In this document: one piece after another, positions 52,301-62,610 of the stretch
How the letters are laid out: each line of letters opens with the position of its first letter
How positions within the stretch are numbered: position 1 is the stretch's first letter
NCBI RefSeq assembly: GCF_028858725.1
Contig: NC_084762.1
Coordinates: 33,385,298 to 33,449,297, forward strand
Source of the DNA: Colius striatus
Taxonomy: Eukaryota; Chordata; Aves; Coliiformes; Coliidae
Reading direction: 5' to 3'
Length of the DNA: 64,000 nt
The notes under the pieces: model-generated
What the model was told of the DNA's origin: nothing
What the model saw: the letters and a program-made list of their open reading frames with translations, nothing else
The model's database searches: none
Program-made: the position numbers and the translations under genes

Positions 52301-55250
52301 TATAATTAGATAAAATTAATTTCCTAACACACTAGCCTGCAGGAAAAACAATTTTATTAGTGTTAGCTGCTGACAATGAAAATCATCTAGGATTGTTCTG
52401 AAGCAAGTCTCTGGAGACAGGCAACTTTGAATGATAAAATCATATCTGAAATTACCAGGTCATCACATCTACCTTTGGGGATTAGATTATCTCCGCTTTT
52501 TAATATCCCTTTGGGAACAATTTTCTGCTTGGTTCATTCCCTTGATTATTGCTGACCTTATTAAAATAAAATCAAAATGATCTGCAATGTACTTCTCTTG
52601 CTATCACTATTGTTAGGCAAATACCACAATAGCTGGTTTGGTTAGCCATTAAAAACATCAGAGAGAAAAATACCAGAAACCCCTATAAAAGATGTTTAGT
52701 TAAATATTCTGGGAAAGCTAACCTGATCTGGGAAAAAAAGAAAAAAAAGACTAAATTATACTGTAGTTATATACATTTAATTAACTCTAAAATGATCTTA
52801 AAACTATACAATAGATTTGAATTTTTTTTAAACCCAGTAAATCTTGAGACAGTATCAAATAGTGATGCAAAAATGTATTGTGTGTTCCCATACTTCAACT
52901 CAAAAATACATCAGTAAGTAACTCAGCACCAAAAAAAAGGCATTAATAGGAAAGACCTCAGAAAAGGAACAAATTTATCAGCTCGACATTCAGTATTAAA
53001 TCTTTCACTGCAAATAAATTAATGGATAAATGTGATTTCATAATTTGTGTTCCTTTTCAAAAAGCAGCCTCAATGTACCAAATACAAGAGACACAGCAAA
53101 TATTGTTCATTGCGCTTTGGAGCTGAAAAACATTTAATTTTGCAGAATAAGTTCTAGATATAGTGCCAAATCAAGGATATTATATTGATTTCCACAGGGG
53201 TAGGATTGAGCCTATAAGAGCTGCAATTTCTAGGTTATTTTTGTTCTCTTTTTGAGTTATATTTAAATAACAAGTGTGTTTCATGGGAGATGTGTATTTT
53301 ACCAGGTTGTCAAAGGATTATTAACAAGTAACATTAGCAGCTTATGTTCAATAAAAAAAAAATAATCCCCCAACTATTTTTGGACTGTTTTTGTTCTCAC
53401 CGTATCTTTCACCAGAATGGGGGCATGACTGCTACCTTTGCAGAAAGGAATATTCCAAATAAACCCCAAATACATCAAATCATAAACCTGCTGCTCAGAA
53501 CCATCCTACCAAAAGTCTATCCCAAGTCCTTGACTTAAGCAAACTACTTGTGAAAATAATACTGGAATCTGAACTCTGTCGAAAGGAAATGACAAAGCAC
53601 ACAAATCTAAGAGCAAAAATACAGTACTCAACTCTTAAAACTACAAGCACAAAGTTTCCCCTGAGAAACTGCCACATGTAAGTTATTTGTGGTGCTACTC
53701 AGCTGCAAAGCCTTCTCTGTTACAGAGCAGGCACCAGGACTCTGTCTCATGCTTAGTCACTGCTCTGCAAGCAGCTCTCCACTGGTGAGGACTCACTGGT
53801 CTCCTGAACTGAAGATTAATGACGAGGCAGTGACCAAGTAAAACTAGAAATGCTTGGGTTTGTCCCACATAGGAAACCAGTCTCCTCCTGGCCCCAACAG
53901 CCTCACTCCAGCTGCCCCTGGGCAACAAATGGCAAGGCTGCCATCAACTAAAATATTAAGTGGATTTTGTGATTTCAGGGTTCCTTTCCTCCCTTAAAAG
54001 TGAAGTTTAATTGGAAAGGCTGCATGTATTCTGAGTGAGTTTCACTATGGAATAAATGCAGTTTGTAGCTCGGATCGGGGTGACCCGTGCTACATTGAGG
54101 GATGCTGGAAGACCATAGATATATTTGTCCAGCTCATGCCACAGCCCTTTCTCAGGTGACACCGGCTGATCCCTTTATCCTACGGAAGGTTTGCTTGCTT
54201 TGGCCTTCTTCAAAAACTTTGGGTAGGTGTCCATCCCACCCTGCTGGGGGTCCCTGAGCTTTAAGACACCACACCCCCAAGCCCTTGAGTGAGCACCAGG
54301 AGCATGCTGGGGCTGGTGGGGAGGCTGGGGGAAGTGAAGAGGGGAGCAAACCACGGAGGTCTCACCTTGAAAAAGCCCTTGCAGCCCTCACACGTCCGTA
54401 CCCCATAGTGCTGACAGGCGGCATTATCGCCACAGACGGCGCAGGTGCCTTCCCCGGACGAGGAGCTTCTGCTGGGTGGAGACGGGAGGCCGCTGCTGCC
54501 GCTGCCGCTGCTCTCACCCATCAGGCTGGAGGTGGCTGCATTGAGGCCGAGCGGTGAGAAGGCTAAGGTGGCTGGTCTTTTGGGCAGGTGAAGCCCATAG
54601 GAATGGCTCTCCATGGAGGCCTGGCTGGCAGGGGGTCTGTCAGAGCCCAGGGGCAGGCTCAGAGAGGCAGGGTCGTAGCACATGTGAGTGGTTGTGGCCG
54701 GCGTGTGGGGAGGCGAGTGCTTGAAGTGGAAGAGGGGAAAGCGTGGAGGCACGGTCTTCATGGGGGTGGCATCCATCAGTTGGCCAGGCGGCACGCAGGT
54801 CTGCGTGAGCTGCAGTGGAGGCTCATCCCACAGGCTCTGATGAGAAGGGAAGCCAGGAGTGGTGGGCGTGGAGGGTGGAGATTGTTTGAAGTACATGGAA
54901 GTGCTGGGCATCCCCTCATCTGTGGAAGGTGGCAGTGAGGGCTGGTACGGGGAGAGGCGAGGGTCTTCCATCTTTATGAGGGGCCTCTGGCTGGAGGAGG
55001 CAGATTGCATTTGGTAGAGGCAAGAAGGCTTGAGCTCGTAGCTGCCAGAGTAACCCTCCATAAAGGTGCTGAAGCTGGGAAGCGATGTGGTAGCAGTGGC
55101 AGTGATTTCAGTACTGCTTAGGTCCATGGTCAGCTTGGCATAGTCAGGGTTCATGATCTCCGAGCTGTATTCCGAGCCATATGCGTAGGTTTGAGCTGCA
55201 TAATTTGAACCGGGCGGTGAAGGACTATACTGCGCTTGCACACAGGGCAT
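34105..55250 (-). CDS. NR4A3: NR4A3 (NOR-1) orphan nuclear receptor, six coding exons
   Basis: NR4A3 is an immediate-early, ligand-independent nuclear receptor that binds NBRE/NurRE DNA sites as monomer or dimer and activates transcription. I assembled join(34105-34367, 44149-44327, 45526-45725, 50988-51160, 52066-52195, 54366-55250) on the minus strand; every junction is GT-AG and the 1830 nt stay in frame, giving 609 residues (human about 626). The start [15 protein letters not shown] matches the family N-terminus. Residues 1-269 are the Ser/Pro-rich AF-1 region, 270 to about 338 the two C4 zinc fingers with P-box CEGCKG, then a basic extension ([11 protein letters not shown]), and about 396-609 the ligand-binding-like domain ending LFLDTLPF. 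Two differences from the human protein as I remember it: the N-terminal poly-His run is absent, and about five extra residues lie near position 550. The family assignment is secure, since NR4A1 and NR4A2 differ clearly in the N-terminus and near the C-terminus. Confidence 0.97.
42311..42362. repeat. CA/TA dinucleotide repeat in intron
   Basis: A compound repeat of ACACAC and ATATAT units in the last NR4A3 intron. Nothing else is visible nearby. Confidence 0.8.
43016..43400 (-). mobile_element. Avian ERVK-type LTR fragment in NR4A3 intron
   Basis: Starting TGTCATGGTTTAGGCCCAGC on the plus strand, the sequence matches the well-known avian LTR with blocks such as CTCGTGGCTCAAGATAAAGA and GATGCACAATGCAATTGC. 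It lies in the last NR4A3 intron in the same transcriptional orientation as the gene and contains an ATTAAA hexamer on the minus strand (near 43143). The far end is truncated or diverged and no target duplication could be found. Confidence 0.75.
44149..44327 (-). CDS. NR4A3: NR4A3 fifth coding exon: ligand-binding-like domain, middle
   Basis: The exon is 179 bp, from the acceptor TATTTGAG to the donor GTAAGTGC. It encodes [19 protein letters not shown], then [16 protein letters not shown] and [17 protein letters not shown] up to SALTMIT. It begins in phase 2 and ends in phase 1. In the NR4A family this region packs bulky side chains into the space where other receptors bind ligand. Confidence 0.95.
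45526..45725 (-). CDS. NR4A3: NR4A3 fourth coding exon: ligand-binding-like domain, first part
   Basis: I found this 200-bp exon by translating between the acceptor CATTTTAG and the donor GTAAC; it has no in-frame ATG, so a simple ORF scan misses it. It reads [19 protein letters not shown], then [36 protein letters not shown] and [11 protein letters not shown], nearly identical to mammalian NR4A3. It begins in phase 0 and ends in phase 2, matching its neighbours. The human-like SIDVSRSWAEK is replaced here by [11 protein letters not shown]. Confidence 0.95.
45726..50987 (-). other. NR4A3: NR4A3 intron between third and fourth coding exons, 5.3 kb
   Basis: Donor GTATGT at 50987 and acceptor TTTTAG at 45726. 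It contains the TATGG microsatellite at 47845-47892. Nothing coding was found; short frames are scattered on both strands. Confidence 0.85.
47845..47892. repeat. Pentanucleotide microsatellite (TATGG)n
   Basis: About nine units of TATGG/ATGGT with two imperfect units lie inside an NR4A3 intron. No function is evident. Confidence 0.92.
50988..51160 (-). CDS. NR4A3: NR4A3 third coding exon: C-terminal extension and hinge
   Basis: The exon is 173 bp. The acceptor CGCCTAG precedes TTGTTCGTAC, and the donor is GTATGT after codon 396. It encodes [19 protein letters not shown], whose basic residues form the A-box that contacts the minor groove of the NBRE in this family. A Pro/Ser-rich hinge follows, then the start of the ligand-binding-like domain ([21 protein letters not shown]). 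Confidence 0.95.
52066..52195 (-). CDS. NR4A3: NR4A3 second coding exon: second zinc finger
   Basis: This 130-bp exon lies between the acceptor TTTTCACAG and the donor GTAAG. It encodes [17 protein letters not shown] through the Cys-rich CQYCRFQKC motif to MVKE and ends in phase 1. It completes the DNA-binding domain begun in the previous exon. The split of the two zinc fingers between exons, and the 130-bp length, fit the conserved NR4A gene structure. Confidence 0.96.
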
Positions 55251-55252
55251 AT
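54366..55252 (-). CDS. NR4A3: NR4A3 first coding exon: AF-1 region and first zinc finger
   Basis: The exon begins two bases before the ATG (55250-55248), after the acceptor CCTTGCAG, and ends at codon 295 (GFFK) before the donor GTGAG at 54365. It encodes the whole activation domain, rich in Ser, Pro and Thr, with the family-typical stretches [26 protein letters not shown] and [17 protein letters not shown], followed by the first zinc finger ([14 protein letters not shown] to CEGCKG). The intron downstream is phase 0. If that intron were retained, the frame would continue for about 34 codons and stop at 54261, giving a receptor with only one zinc finger. Confidence 0.97.
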
Positions 55253-57817
55253 CTGCAAGGGCAAAGGAGGATGTTAACAGCAAGCCCAGCACTGAGGCCA
55301 TGGCTCAGGCCCTCATGAACATCCTTCCTGGAAGCTTCCCCACATTTCACGGAGCTCAGTTAAGACACTCAACTCTCATTCTCGCCTGGACAGGGGACAT
55401 AAAAATTAGCCTCAAGTCTTAGCCTTTCAACAAGAAATATGCATCAGCGATTGACTAAGCACTAGGTGTTAGCGAGTCTGCTCTCATCTAGTCATAGGAG
55501 CAACTCAAATTTATACTAGGGTCAGTGAGAGAAGAATCTATCTCAAGCTGCCCTACATCTGCTGCTTAATATACATAGGTGTCAATGAGAATTAGATAAG
55601 CTGAATGAAAACAGTTTATGTCTCTAAATCTATATGAGTGCAACCATGCCATAAAATTTTCATGAAGGGTAAATGAGATTATCAAATGCATAATATTAAA
55701 AATTATACTTATTTTAACAGAAACAGCAGCTGCACTACATGTCAGAGGAATGACTCTAATCACAGTGTTTACTACTTAGGACTTGCAAACATCAATTTGC
55801 TTACCCAACTCCGGGCCTTTGAAGCATATTTCTGGTCAGCTAATTATTTAAGGTTGCTGCCCAACTAGTAGTTTTAAGGCTTATCTGCGGTAGAACATTC
55901 TCCTCAAAGAAGTGGGTGGTATAACATATCTGTAAATTTGCAAAAATGTAAGAGAAAAAGTGTGTGGTGTTTCTGTTTCCGGTTTTATGGGAAAGCAAGG
56001 CTGAGGCTGCTCATATAATTGTTTTTATCCATTGGTCATAAAAGTTTATGTGGTTCACTGATAGCTGGAACGGGTGAAGCAAAACACAGCCTGGCTATAA
56101 AGACACTTTTTCAAATTTTAGATGTCCTACCACTATTTCCTTCGCTGCTTTCAGGAAATAATGGACCCAATTCTGCACTCCATTTGAGGTTTGCCTAGCT
56201 AAACACTGTGAGACTCTAGCCCAATATTTGCAACCCAAACTAAAAGTGTATGGTGTATTTTGCTTCCACAGCAGAGGAACAAAATGCAGCAATTCATATA
56301 AATTCTCTCATAAAGAGAAAACTAAATATGGAGACAACATGTATCAAAATTAAGTGCAGTTCAACTCTTCTCAATAGTGGTAATTTATTTTCCAAAAGCA
56401 TTTGAGAAACAATTTGTACTAAAAAAAAGAGCTGCCTGGAAAATAATGACGTTTTCCTCAGTGTTTTTAACTCACTTCACTAACAGTTTTAAAATATTCA
56501 CTTGAGCCTGGCATGCAGGAATCAAAATAATCTGTGTTAAATCAACTTTTAATTCTTTTCTCCCTGCTTTGCAGAGAAACATATTCGAACTAAGCTCTAG
56601 ATTTCAACTGTTGTACTGTCACAAACCATTCTGATCTTTCTTCTTAAGAAAACATTAAAAAACTGAGAGAAAAAAAAAAGGTGCTGTTTTCTGAAATTAA
56701 GATCTTCCTGCTTGTAAATCCAAATGCTGAAAGAAAAAAGCTGGGTAGCCCTTTCACAAACCTTGGCTCCTAATGTTATTTCTGCATTTTAGTACCGTTG
56801 TCTTTTTTCCCTATCACTTTCTGTCCATGCCCATTACTATAATTTCCTAGTTTAAGGGCTGTCTGTTAAAATCTAGTGATCAGTGTCTAATCAAATAAAA
56901 ATGGAAAGAAACTCCTTCCACACACCTCCACTGAGAACTGACTGAGAACACAACTGAGCAAGTAGACAGATAAGGTCACAAATGGATGTGTCGACACACA
57001 GCTCTAGGAAAAAAAAAAAAGGGCTTTTTTGCTAGCTCAGAAAATGAGGAGTTCAGTGAAACAGATCGTTATGCCTTTTCCCCCCCTGCTTTTTTTCTGA
57101 GCACAACCGGGTTATGTCACTGAATTCTGAGCGAAGTGGAGTAAGAAAACGCCTCAAAAAAGGACAACCTGACAACAGAAAAAAAAAAAATACCCTTAAC
57201 CTTAAAGTCTGGTCTCTCCTAGCTCTGCGGGACTCGTCCTACCTCACCCTTTGCCAGCATACTTGACTAATTGTAACCCCTCATTTTCCATTTAGGGCAC
57301 CAATATTAATTACCCCTCAAAGTAAACAACCTGGGATTTTTTTCTTTAATACCCAACAATATAAAAAAACAAACAAACAAAACAAAAAGCCCCACGGGAA
57401 GCGCATTGATGAGCAGCTTGTCACCAAAGCCCAAATGAATGGGTAAAAGAATCACAGTAGGGACATTCAGAGCTATTACCTTTTTGTTCTGCTTGACATG
57501 AGGGATGCTCAGCCTAACGCCCACCGGGCGCTCCCCACCGGGACTCAAACATCCCTCCCATTTTCGCCTTAAACCTGGCACCTCTGCGACCGGGAGCTCT
57601 CAGCCTCCATGCGCTCAAGCACGGCCTCGCTAAAAGCGCTGCGAAAACGCAGGCGCTCCCCAAACCCCTTGGGGATTTAAACACCTCACGGCCTCGGTCG
57701 GGGGACCGATGATGCCAAAGAGATTTGGGAAGAGTAGGGGCAGCGGCAGGAGCTCCCGCATCCCCTCCTCCTCCTCCTCTCCCGGACTCAGCCGGGCCCG
57801 GCAGAGCGGCACCTTAC
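55253..57817 (-). other. NR4A3: NR4A3 intron before the first coding exon, 2.6 kb
   Basis: Donor GTAAGG at 57817 and acceptor CCTTGCAG at 55253. AT-rich except near the CpG island. Several A runs occur (for example 57180-57190). No gene or mobile element was recognised. Confidence 0.65.
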
Positions 57818-57970
57818 CTGGCGGGTATCTTGCGCGCTGAATGGTGGGGCTGGAGGTGCGGACGGAGGCGGCGGCGGCGGGCGGCGGCGGGGTGGGTGCC
57901 GGCTGGGACCTCTCTGCGGAGGCGGGTCTCGTGCCTGGCCTCGGCGGGGGGCGCTCTTCCGACCCGGGCT
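57818..57970 (-). other. NR4A3: Probable non-coding NR4A3 exon (5' UTR)
   Basis: On the minus strand a pyrimidine-rich tract ending CGCTGCACAG stops at 57971, and a strong donor CCAG|GTAAGG lies at 57818/57817, defining a 153-bp GC-rich exon. Splicing from this donor to the acceptor at 55253 places it directly upstream of the coding exon across a 2565-bp intron. Mammalian NR4A3 is known to have non-coding 5' exons, which fits. Exon 1 could not be fixed: donor-like sites at 58866 and 59934 are only moderate. Confidence 0.6.
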
Positions 57971-60934
57971 CTGTGCAGCGGCGGCGGGAGGAGAAGGCAG
58001 AGTGAGGGGGCGGCGGTGCCCGGAGGGGCACAGCCTCCCCCCGCCCCACGGCGCCTCGCGGGGGCGCGGCGCGAAGCCTTCCCCCACGACAAGCCTCTAC
58101 ATCGCCCCACTGGTGGGAACGGGGCAGAGCGTTTCTGCCGGCTCCCGCTCCTTCATCACACAAAAGGCACCGGTCTGTGATAACGGAGCCGCTCGTTTGC
58201 CTCCCTGAGCAAGGAGCCTGGGGAAGGCAAGAGGAGGGCCCCGGGCGGGGTGACTACAACCAGCAGGGGAGCATCCTAGTGCGTCCACTTCCCCGCGGGA
58301 ACTTTCTTTGTTTAGGAGACAGGCAGGGGGAGGCACCAGGATGGGAGCAGGTTGGAAGTTTCTATGAAAAGTACCGGCCGGACTAGCCGGGTATCTCCTA
58401 ACCAGCCCGGACAACCTACGGTGTCTCCGTGCCCCGCGGGATGCCCCGCGGCCACCATCGCGGGGTAGGGAGCGCGGTCCCGCCGTGTGCCCCCAGCTCA
58501 GGGCAGCTGTCTGCCCCGGCCCACCCGGCGCTACCAGCACGGTTGGGGGCTTCGAGGCAGAGCGGGGGATGCGCGGCGGCGCCGGCCCCTGCCCACGAGT
58601 ACCGCTCCTCGGTGACTCTCTCCCGCTCCTTGTCTTTTTTCTCTGTTTTTTTGCTTTCCCCTGCCTTTGATCCAACTCCCCCCCCCCCCCCCCCCACCCG
58701 GCCAGCTCTTGGGATGTTAAGCGAGTGCCGACTCTTCTCTTTCTCTCCAGAGAGTTTTGTTCCCTCCCGAGCTCCTGCGAGGCGGCTTCCCGGCCGGCGT
58801 GGAGCGCCCTAGGGCTCCGCTCCGCCTCCCCCCCCCCCCCCCCTCCCGCCCCGAGCTGCCGGTTACCTAGAGACACTCGCTGCGCTTTTAACCATGCAAC
58901 ACCCCTCCGGACTGCAGCCGCCCGAGCCAGGAGCGTAGAGCCGTAAGGGCTGTAAATTAGGAGGAAATAACTACCCTTGTCAAAGCTCTTTTCTTCCTCC
59001 GTGCACTTTACATTCAGCCCCCAGTGACACCCCTCCCCACCCTGTAATACGAGGAGGAAACCGTGAAATACTCCATTGTGATTGTGACTTCTTCAGACGA
59101 GTTTCGAAACCTTCATTTACCCGGGAGGGATCGCGAAGGGGGAAGCTCCATTGAATTAAAAAGTTTTGAGCTCGATTTCCACCGCCGATTAGCTCGCGAT
59201 ATTTTTAGGGGGGAGGGAGATCGCCCCGAGCCGCACTGTCACTCCACCAAAGATCCACGAGCTCGCGTAAGATTCACCTCCGAAGAAACCGTCTGGTCTG
59301 GTTTAGTCCATTGTTTTTTACCGGGGCTTGACTCCAGCATACAACGGTCTCCACGGAGGAGCGAAAAATAGGGCGAAGAATGTAATCGAGTGAAGCGGCT
59401 TGGATAAAAGTTAGTGATTCATTCCCAAACTTTTTTTTTTCTTTCCTGGAGAAAAAAAAAATCCGATCCCAACAACACCGATCCCCCTACAGCAAACAGC
59501 GTTTTCCGCCCTTTCCCTGGGAAATACCCTCGCATGACATCCATCGTCTCCAAACATTGCAAGTTAAATAACAGTTATTAACTAGGCGCGCGAAGGTGAG
59601 CCGCATCTTCGCCCAGGAGTATCGTAAAAATGCCGTCCCGATAACAGTCCCCCGACATACTATCGCAACCGAGGCTGTCTCGCCTCTTTTCATGACCGAA
59701 ACTTCTTTCGCAGCTACGAAGGCGAGAGGCGCCACAGGGGCCGGGAGCTGGGCAGCGGCGGCGCAGCCCAACTCCCCGCACGGCACCACCCGTGCCGCGG
59801 CACCGCCGCCCCTCGTTACCGCTTCTGACCTCCGAAGGGAAAAGTGCACATTGCCGAGGAGCAGATGCCGGGCAGACGTGCCGAGCAAAGATCCCGTCTC
59901 ATTTCAATACAATATATCACATTCCTGCAATTACCTCTTGGGCGAGCTCTTTCGGGCTGCCGAGGGGGGCTGCTTTCTCCCAAAGTGTGATTAGATCAAC
60001 CTGCCCCGCCGTCCCTATTAGACAGCTCCAACTTGTGCAAACAAAACCACCTATTTCCCAAGCGCAGACAAATTGTTGCCATTCATCACTGGCGCTGTAA
60101 ACTCCCCGCCGCCGCCGGCAGCATCATTTCCATGACAACAACTAGCAGAAATACCTCAGTACCACCGTGCTCCGGATCCCGCTTCTCTCAACCACAGCCC
60201 TCCCGTTAGCGAGGGGCGGCAGTGCCCCGGGCACGGCTGGGGTTGCTGAGCCGTCAGGGAGGCTCGGGAAGCCGAGTGGCAAATGACCGTCCACGGAGGG
60301 TGGGGGTGTGGGGGGGTGAGGGGTGCGAGGGAGAAAGGAGGGCAATGGGGGAAGGAGAGTGAAAAGTTTCAGCGAGAGCCCGGCACGGCAGCTCGTCGGC
60401 GGAGCCGCATCGCCCGCCGCCGGCATCTCCCGAGCATCTACCCCGGCGGCACAACTTTCACGGAGTGGGGACAGGTCGAGTCGTCCCTCTCCCTCAGCCG
60501 CTCCCGCTCATTCATATACGTACTCGGTTGCTGTGAAGGTTCCGTCTTTACATCTAGTTTGTAGGTGCCCGCTTCCTTAAAGGCGCATGTAGGCGCTGTC
60601 CAGCGGCAAGACCCGAGACACAAAACCCCGCAGACTCCCGGCAGCTGCAGGTCCGGAGGGTGCGTTATCCCGAGGCATGGAAAAGGATTGCAAAAGCCCG
60701 AGGAGCCAGGAGCCCGTCCCCGGGCGAAGGGAGGGAGGCAGGGAGCGGGCAGGCGGGCAAGGGATGCCGAGTCGCCGTCGCCGCTGCCGCGATGTGCCTT
60801 TGTGTGTGTGTGCGGCGGGAGCCGGGCCGGGACCAGAGCCCGCGTCCCCGGTGCGAGTGCCCCGGGGTGCGCGTGTGCCTGCGCGGAGAGAGGGGACGGA
60901 GGCGCCTCTCTGCGCTGTTCTCCCGCTCCCTCTC

Positions 60935-61030
60935 TCTGAACGTCATTTATGTGAGAGGAGCCCTAGCGGCCTCTCCATAGAGCGGCTGGAATGCGAAACG
61001 TCAATAGTGACGCCATGGGAGCCTGACGCT
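60935..61030 (-). promoter_or_regulatory. NR4A3: Candidate NR4A3 proximal promoter with CRE cluster
   Basis: Four CRE half-sites lie within 90 bp: CGTCA at 60941-60945 and 60999-61003, and TGACG at 61008-61012 and 61024-61028. A weak TATA-like CATAAAT overlaps the first on the minus strand. NR4A3 is known to be induced by CREB through clustered CREs near its start site, so this is a good candidate proximal promoter. The transcription start is inferred to lie to the left, about 60.9 kb or below. Confidence 0.6.
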
Positions 61031-61035
61031 ACTGA

Positions 61036-61054
61036 CCCCCCCCCCCCCCCCCCC
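61036..61054. repeat. Run of 19 cytosines beside the CRE cluster
   Basis: A homopolymer of C lies immediately upstream (in gene direction) of the four CRE half-sites. Similar C runs occur at 58678-58695 and 58828-58843. Lengths may be unreliable because homopolymers are error-prone in sequencing. Confidence 0.9.
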
Positions 61055-61364
61055 GCCCCAGTGTGTGCGCCGCGCTCTCGCCGCACCGCGCCGAGCTGTG
61101 CCGAGCCGAGCCGCGCCGCCGGCAGCGGGACGGGGTGCCCGGCCGGCCGGCTCCCCGCCGCAGCCCGGCCAGTCGCTCCCAAACGGAGTGGTTGCTGTTT
61201 TTATTATTGTTGTTATTATTTATTATTCTAATCGACAACAGGGACTGTATTGTGTGGTTTTTGCAGAAGCAGCAACTCACCAGCTGCTTACTGGAGTGGT
61301 TCAAGGGGAAAAGAGCTTTCCTTGGTTAGTGACTGTCACTTTCAGGAATAATTTATTACAGGAT

Positions 61365-61526
61365 TCTTTTTCCCTTTTTTTCTCTTTTCCCATTTTTCCT
61401 TTTATTTTTCTCTTTTTTTCTGCCTTTTTTCCTCTTTTTTTTCCTCTTCCCCCCCTTCCCCTCTCCCTTTTTTTTTTTTGGTATTTTGTTTTGTTTTGTT
61501 TTTCTCTTCTTTTTACCCCCTTTTGA
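61365..61526. repeat. Pyrimidine tract of about 160 bp upstream of NR4A3
   Basis: The plus strand is almost entirely T and C, with only isolated A or G, and runs such as TTTTTTTTTT. On the gene strand this is a purine tract. Such tracts can form triplex structures, but no function is shown here. Confidence 0.85.
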
Positions 61527-62276
61527 AACTTTCCAGTGCGCACGAGCAAAACAGAGGTTGTGGAAGGTGCGACTATGAGCGGGCACCGGTGCGAGCGGCT
61601 CACAAAAACCCCGCCTGCTGCCTGTGCGTGTGTGTCCGTCTGTGTGTCGGCCCGGGGCACCGGCCTCGCGGCGGCTGTCTGCCCCGCCGCCCACGCTGGC
61701 AGCAGCTGCTCGCCATTGTGCCCGGTGCCGTGTTTACTTCCGCCGCCAGCCGCCGGGATGTTTGCTATTGTCATTGCAGCCGCTACGGCCGCTGCTGTGT
61801 CTGTGCTTCGCAAAGAGAGGCTCAGCGATGGGGGTTCTACCGACGGGGAGCGGAACAGCTGCGAGGCCGGGAGCGAGCGAGGCGCCGCGCCGCACAGCAG
61901 AGACCGGCGGCGGCACTTTCGCTTTGCCCGCTCGGAGCCTGCCGCCTGTCGCTCCACCAGCCCGTCACCGGCACCGCTGCAGCGCGAGCTCCCGCCCCGG
62001 CCGGCGGGGAGAAGAGGCCACGGCGGGCGCGGACTTCTGCAGACGCCGCGGACCAGCGGTGGGTTACGGCGCGGAAAGCGCCGTACGCGCCCGGGATCCC
62101 CGTCCTCTCCGGCGGCTCGGCCGGCGCCGGGTGCACGCCGGGGCCTCCCGCCCTCCCTCGTTCCCTCCCGGGAGAGCGCGGGTACCGGGCCCCCGCTCCC
62201 CCCGCGGGGGAACCCGCCGTCCAGCGGGCTCCCCGCGCGGCGACACTTCCCCTCCGGACGCAACCAGCCCCGGCGG

Positions 62277-62610
62277 GGCCAATCAGCGCCTCCGCGTCAC
62301 CGCGGAACGCCATCCTCGTGCCGCCGCGGCCAATCCACGCACAGGACGCGGCGGGCCCCGTTCCGAGGGGCGTGGCGTGGCGGGCTGACGCACGGCGGCC
62401 GCGTCATTGACGCAAGCGGCGTTGCTAAATTTAGCCGCCGGGCCCCGTGCAGGGCGATCGGGATCGCGCGGGGGAGGGGGCGGAGCTGGAGCCCATTAAG
62501 CGGCGGCGGCGGCGGGGCGGGCGGCCGCGCGCGCGCGTGGGGCTATTTTTGGGCCCCCCCAGTTGTGATCCGGCCAAACCAAATATAGACGCGGGCGGGT
62601 ATTTATAGCG
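62277..62610. promoter_or_regulatory. Upstream promoter-like block: CCAAT, CRE/AP-1, MEF2, CArG-like, TATA-like
   Basis: Motifs visible in order are: CCAAT at 62279 and 62330; TGACGCA at 62386 and 62408 with GCGTCA at 62401; the palindrome CTAAATTTAG at 62425-62434, a perfect CTA(A/T)4TAG MEF2 site; GC boxes near 62475 and 62515; CTATTTTTGG at 62543-62552 and CCAAATATAG at 62579-62588, both CArG-like; and TATTTATA at 62600-62607, which reads TATAAATA on the minus strand. The mix resembles immediate-early gene promoters. It could be a distal NR4A3 promoter, a divergent promoter, or an enhancer. Confidence 0.5.

Noticed and set aside
58097..58876. 259-codon minus-strand frame across the CpG island
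   Set aside because: Low-complexity Gly/Arg/Ser-rich translation with no recognisable domain. It contradicts the splice-site-defined 5' UTR exon next to it.
61301..62588. Long open frames of 250-350 codons on both strands upstream of NR4A3
   Set aside because: They overlap each other in several frames, are dominated by Arg, Pro, Gly and Ala, and show no domain. This is expected from GC-rich CpG-island DNA with few stop codons.
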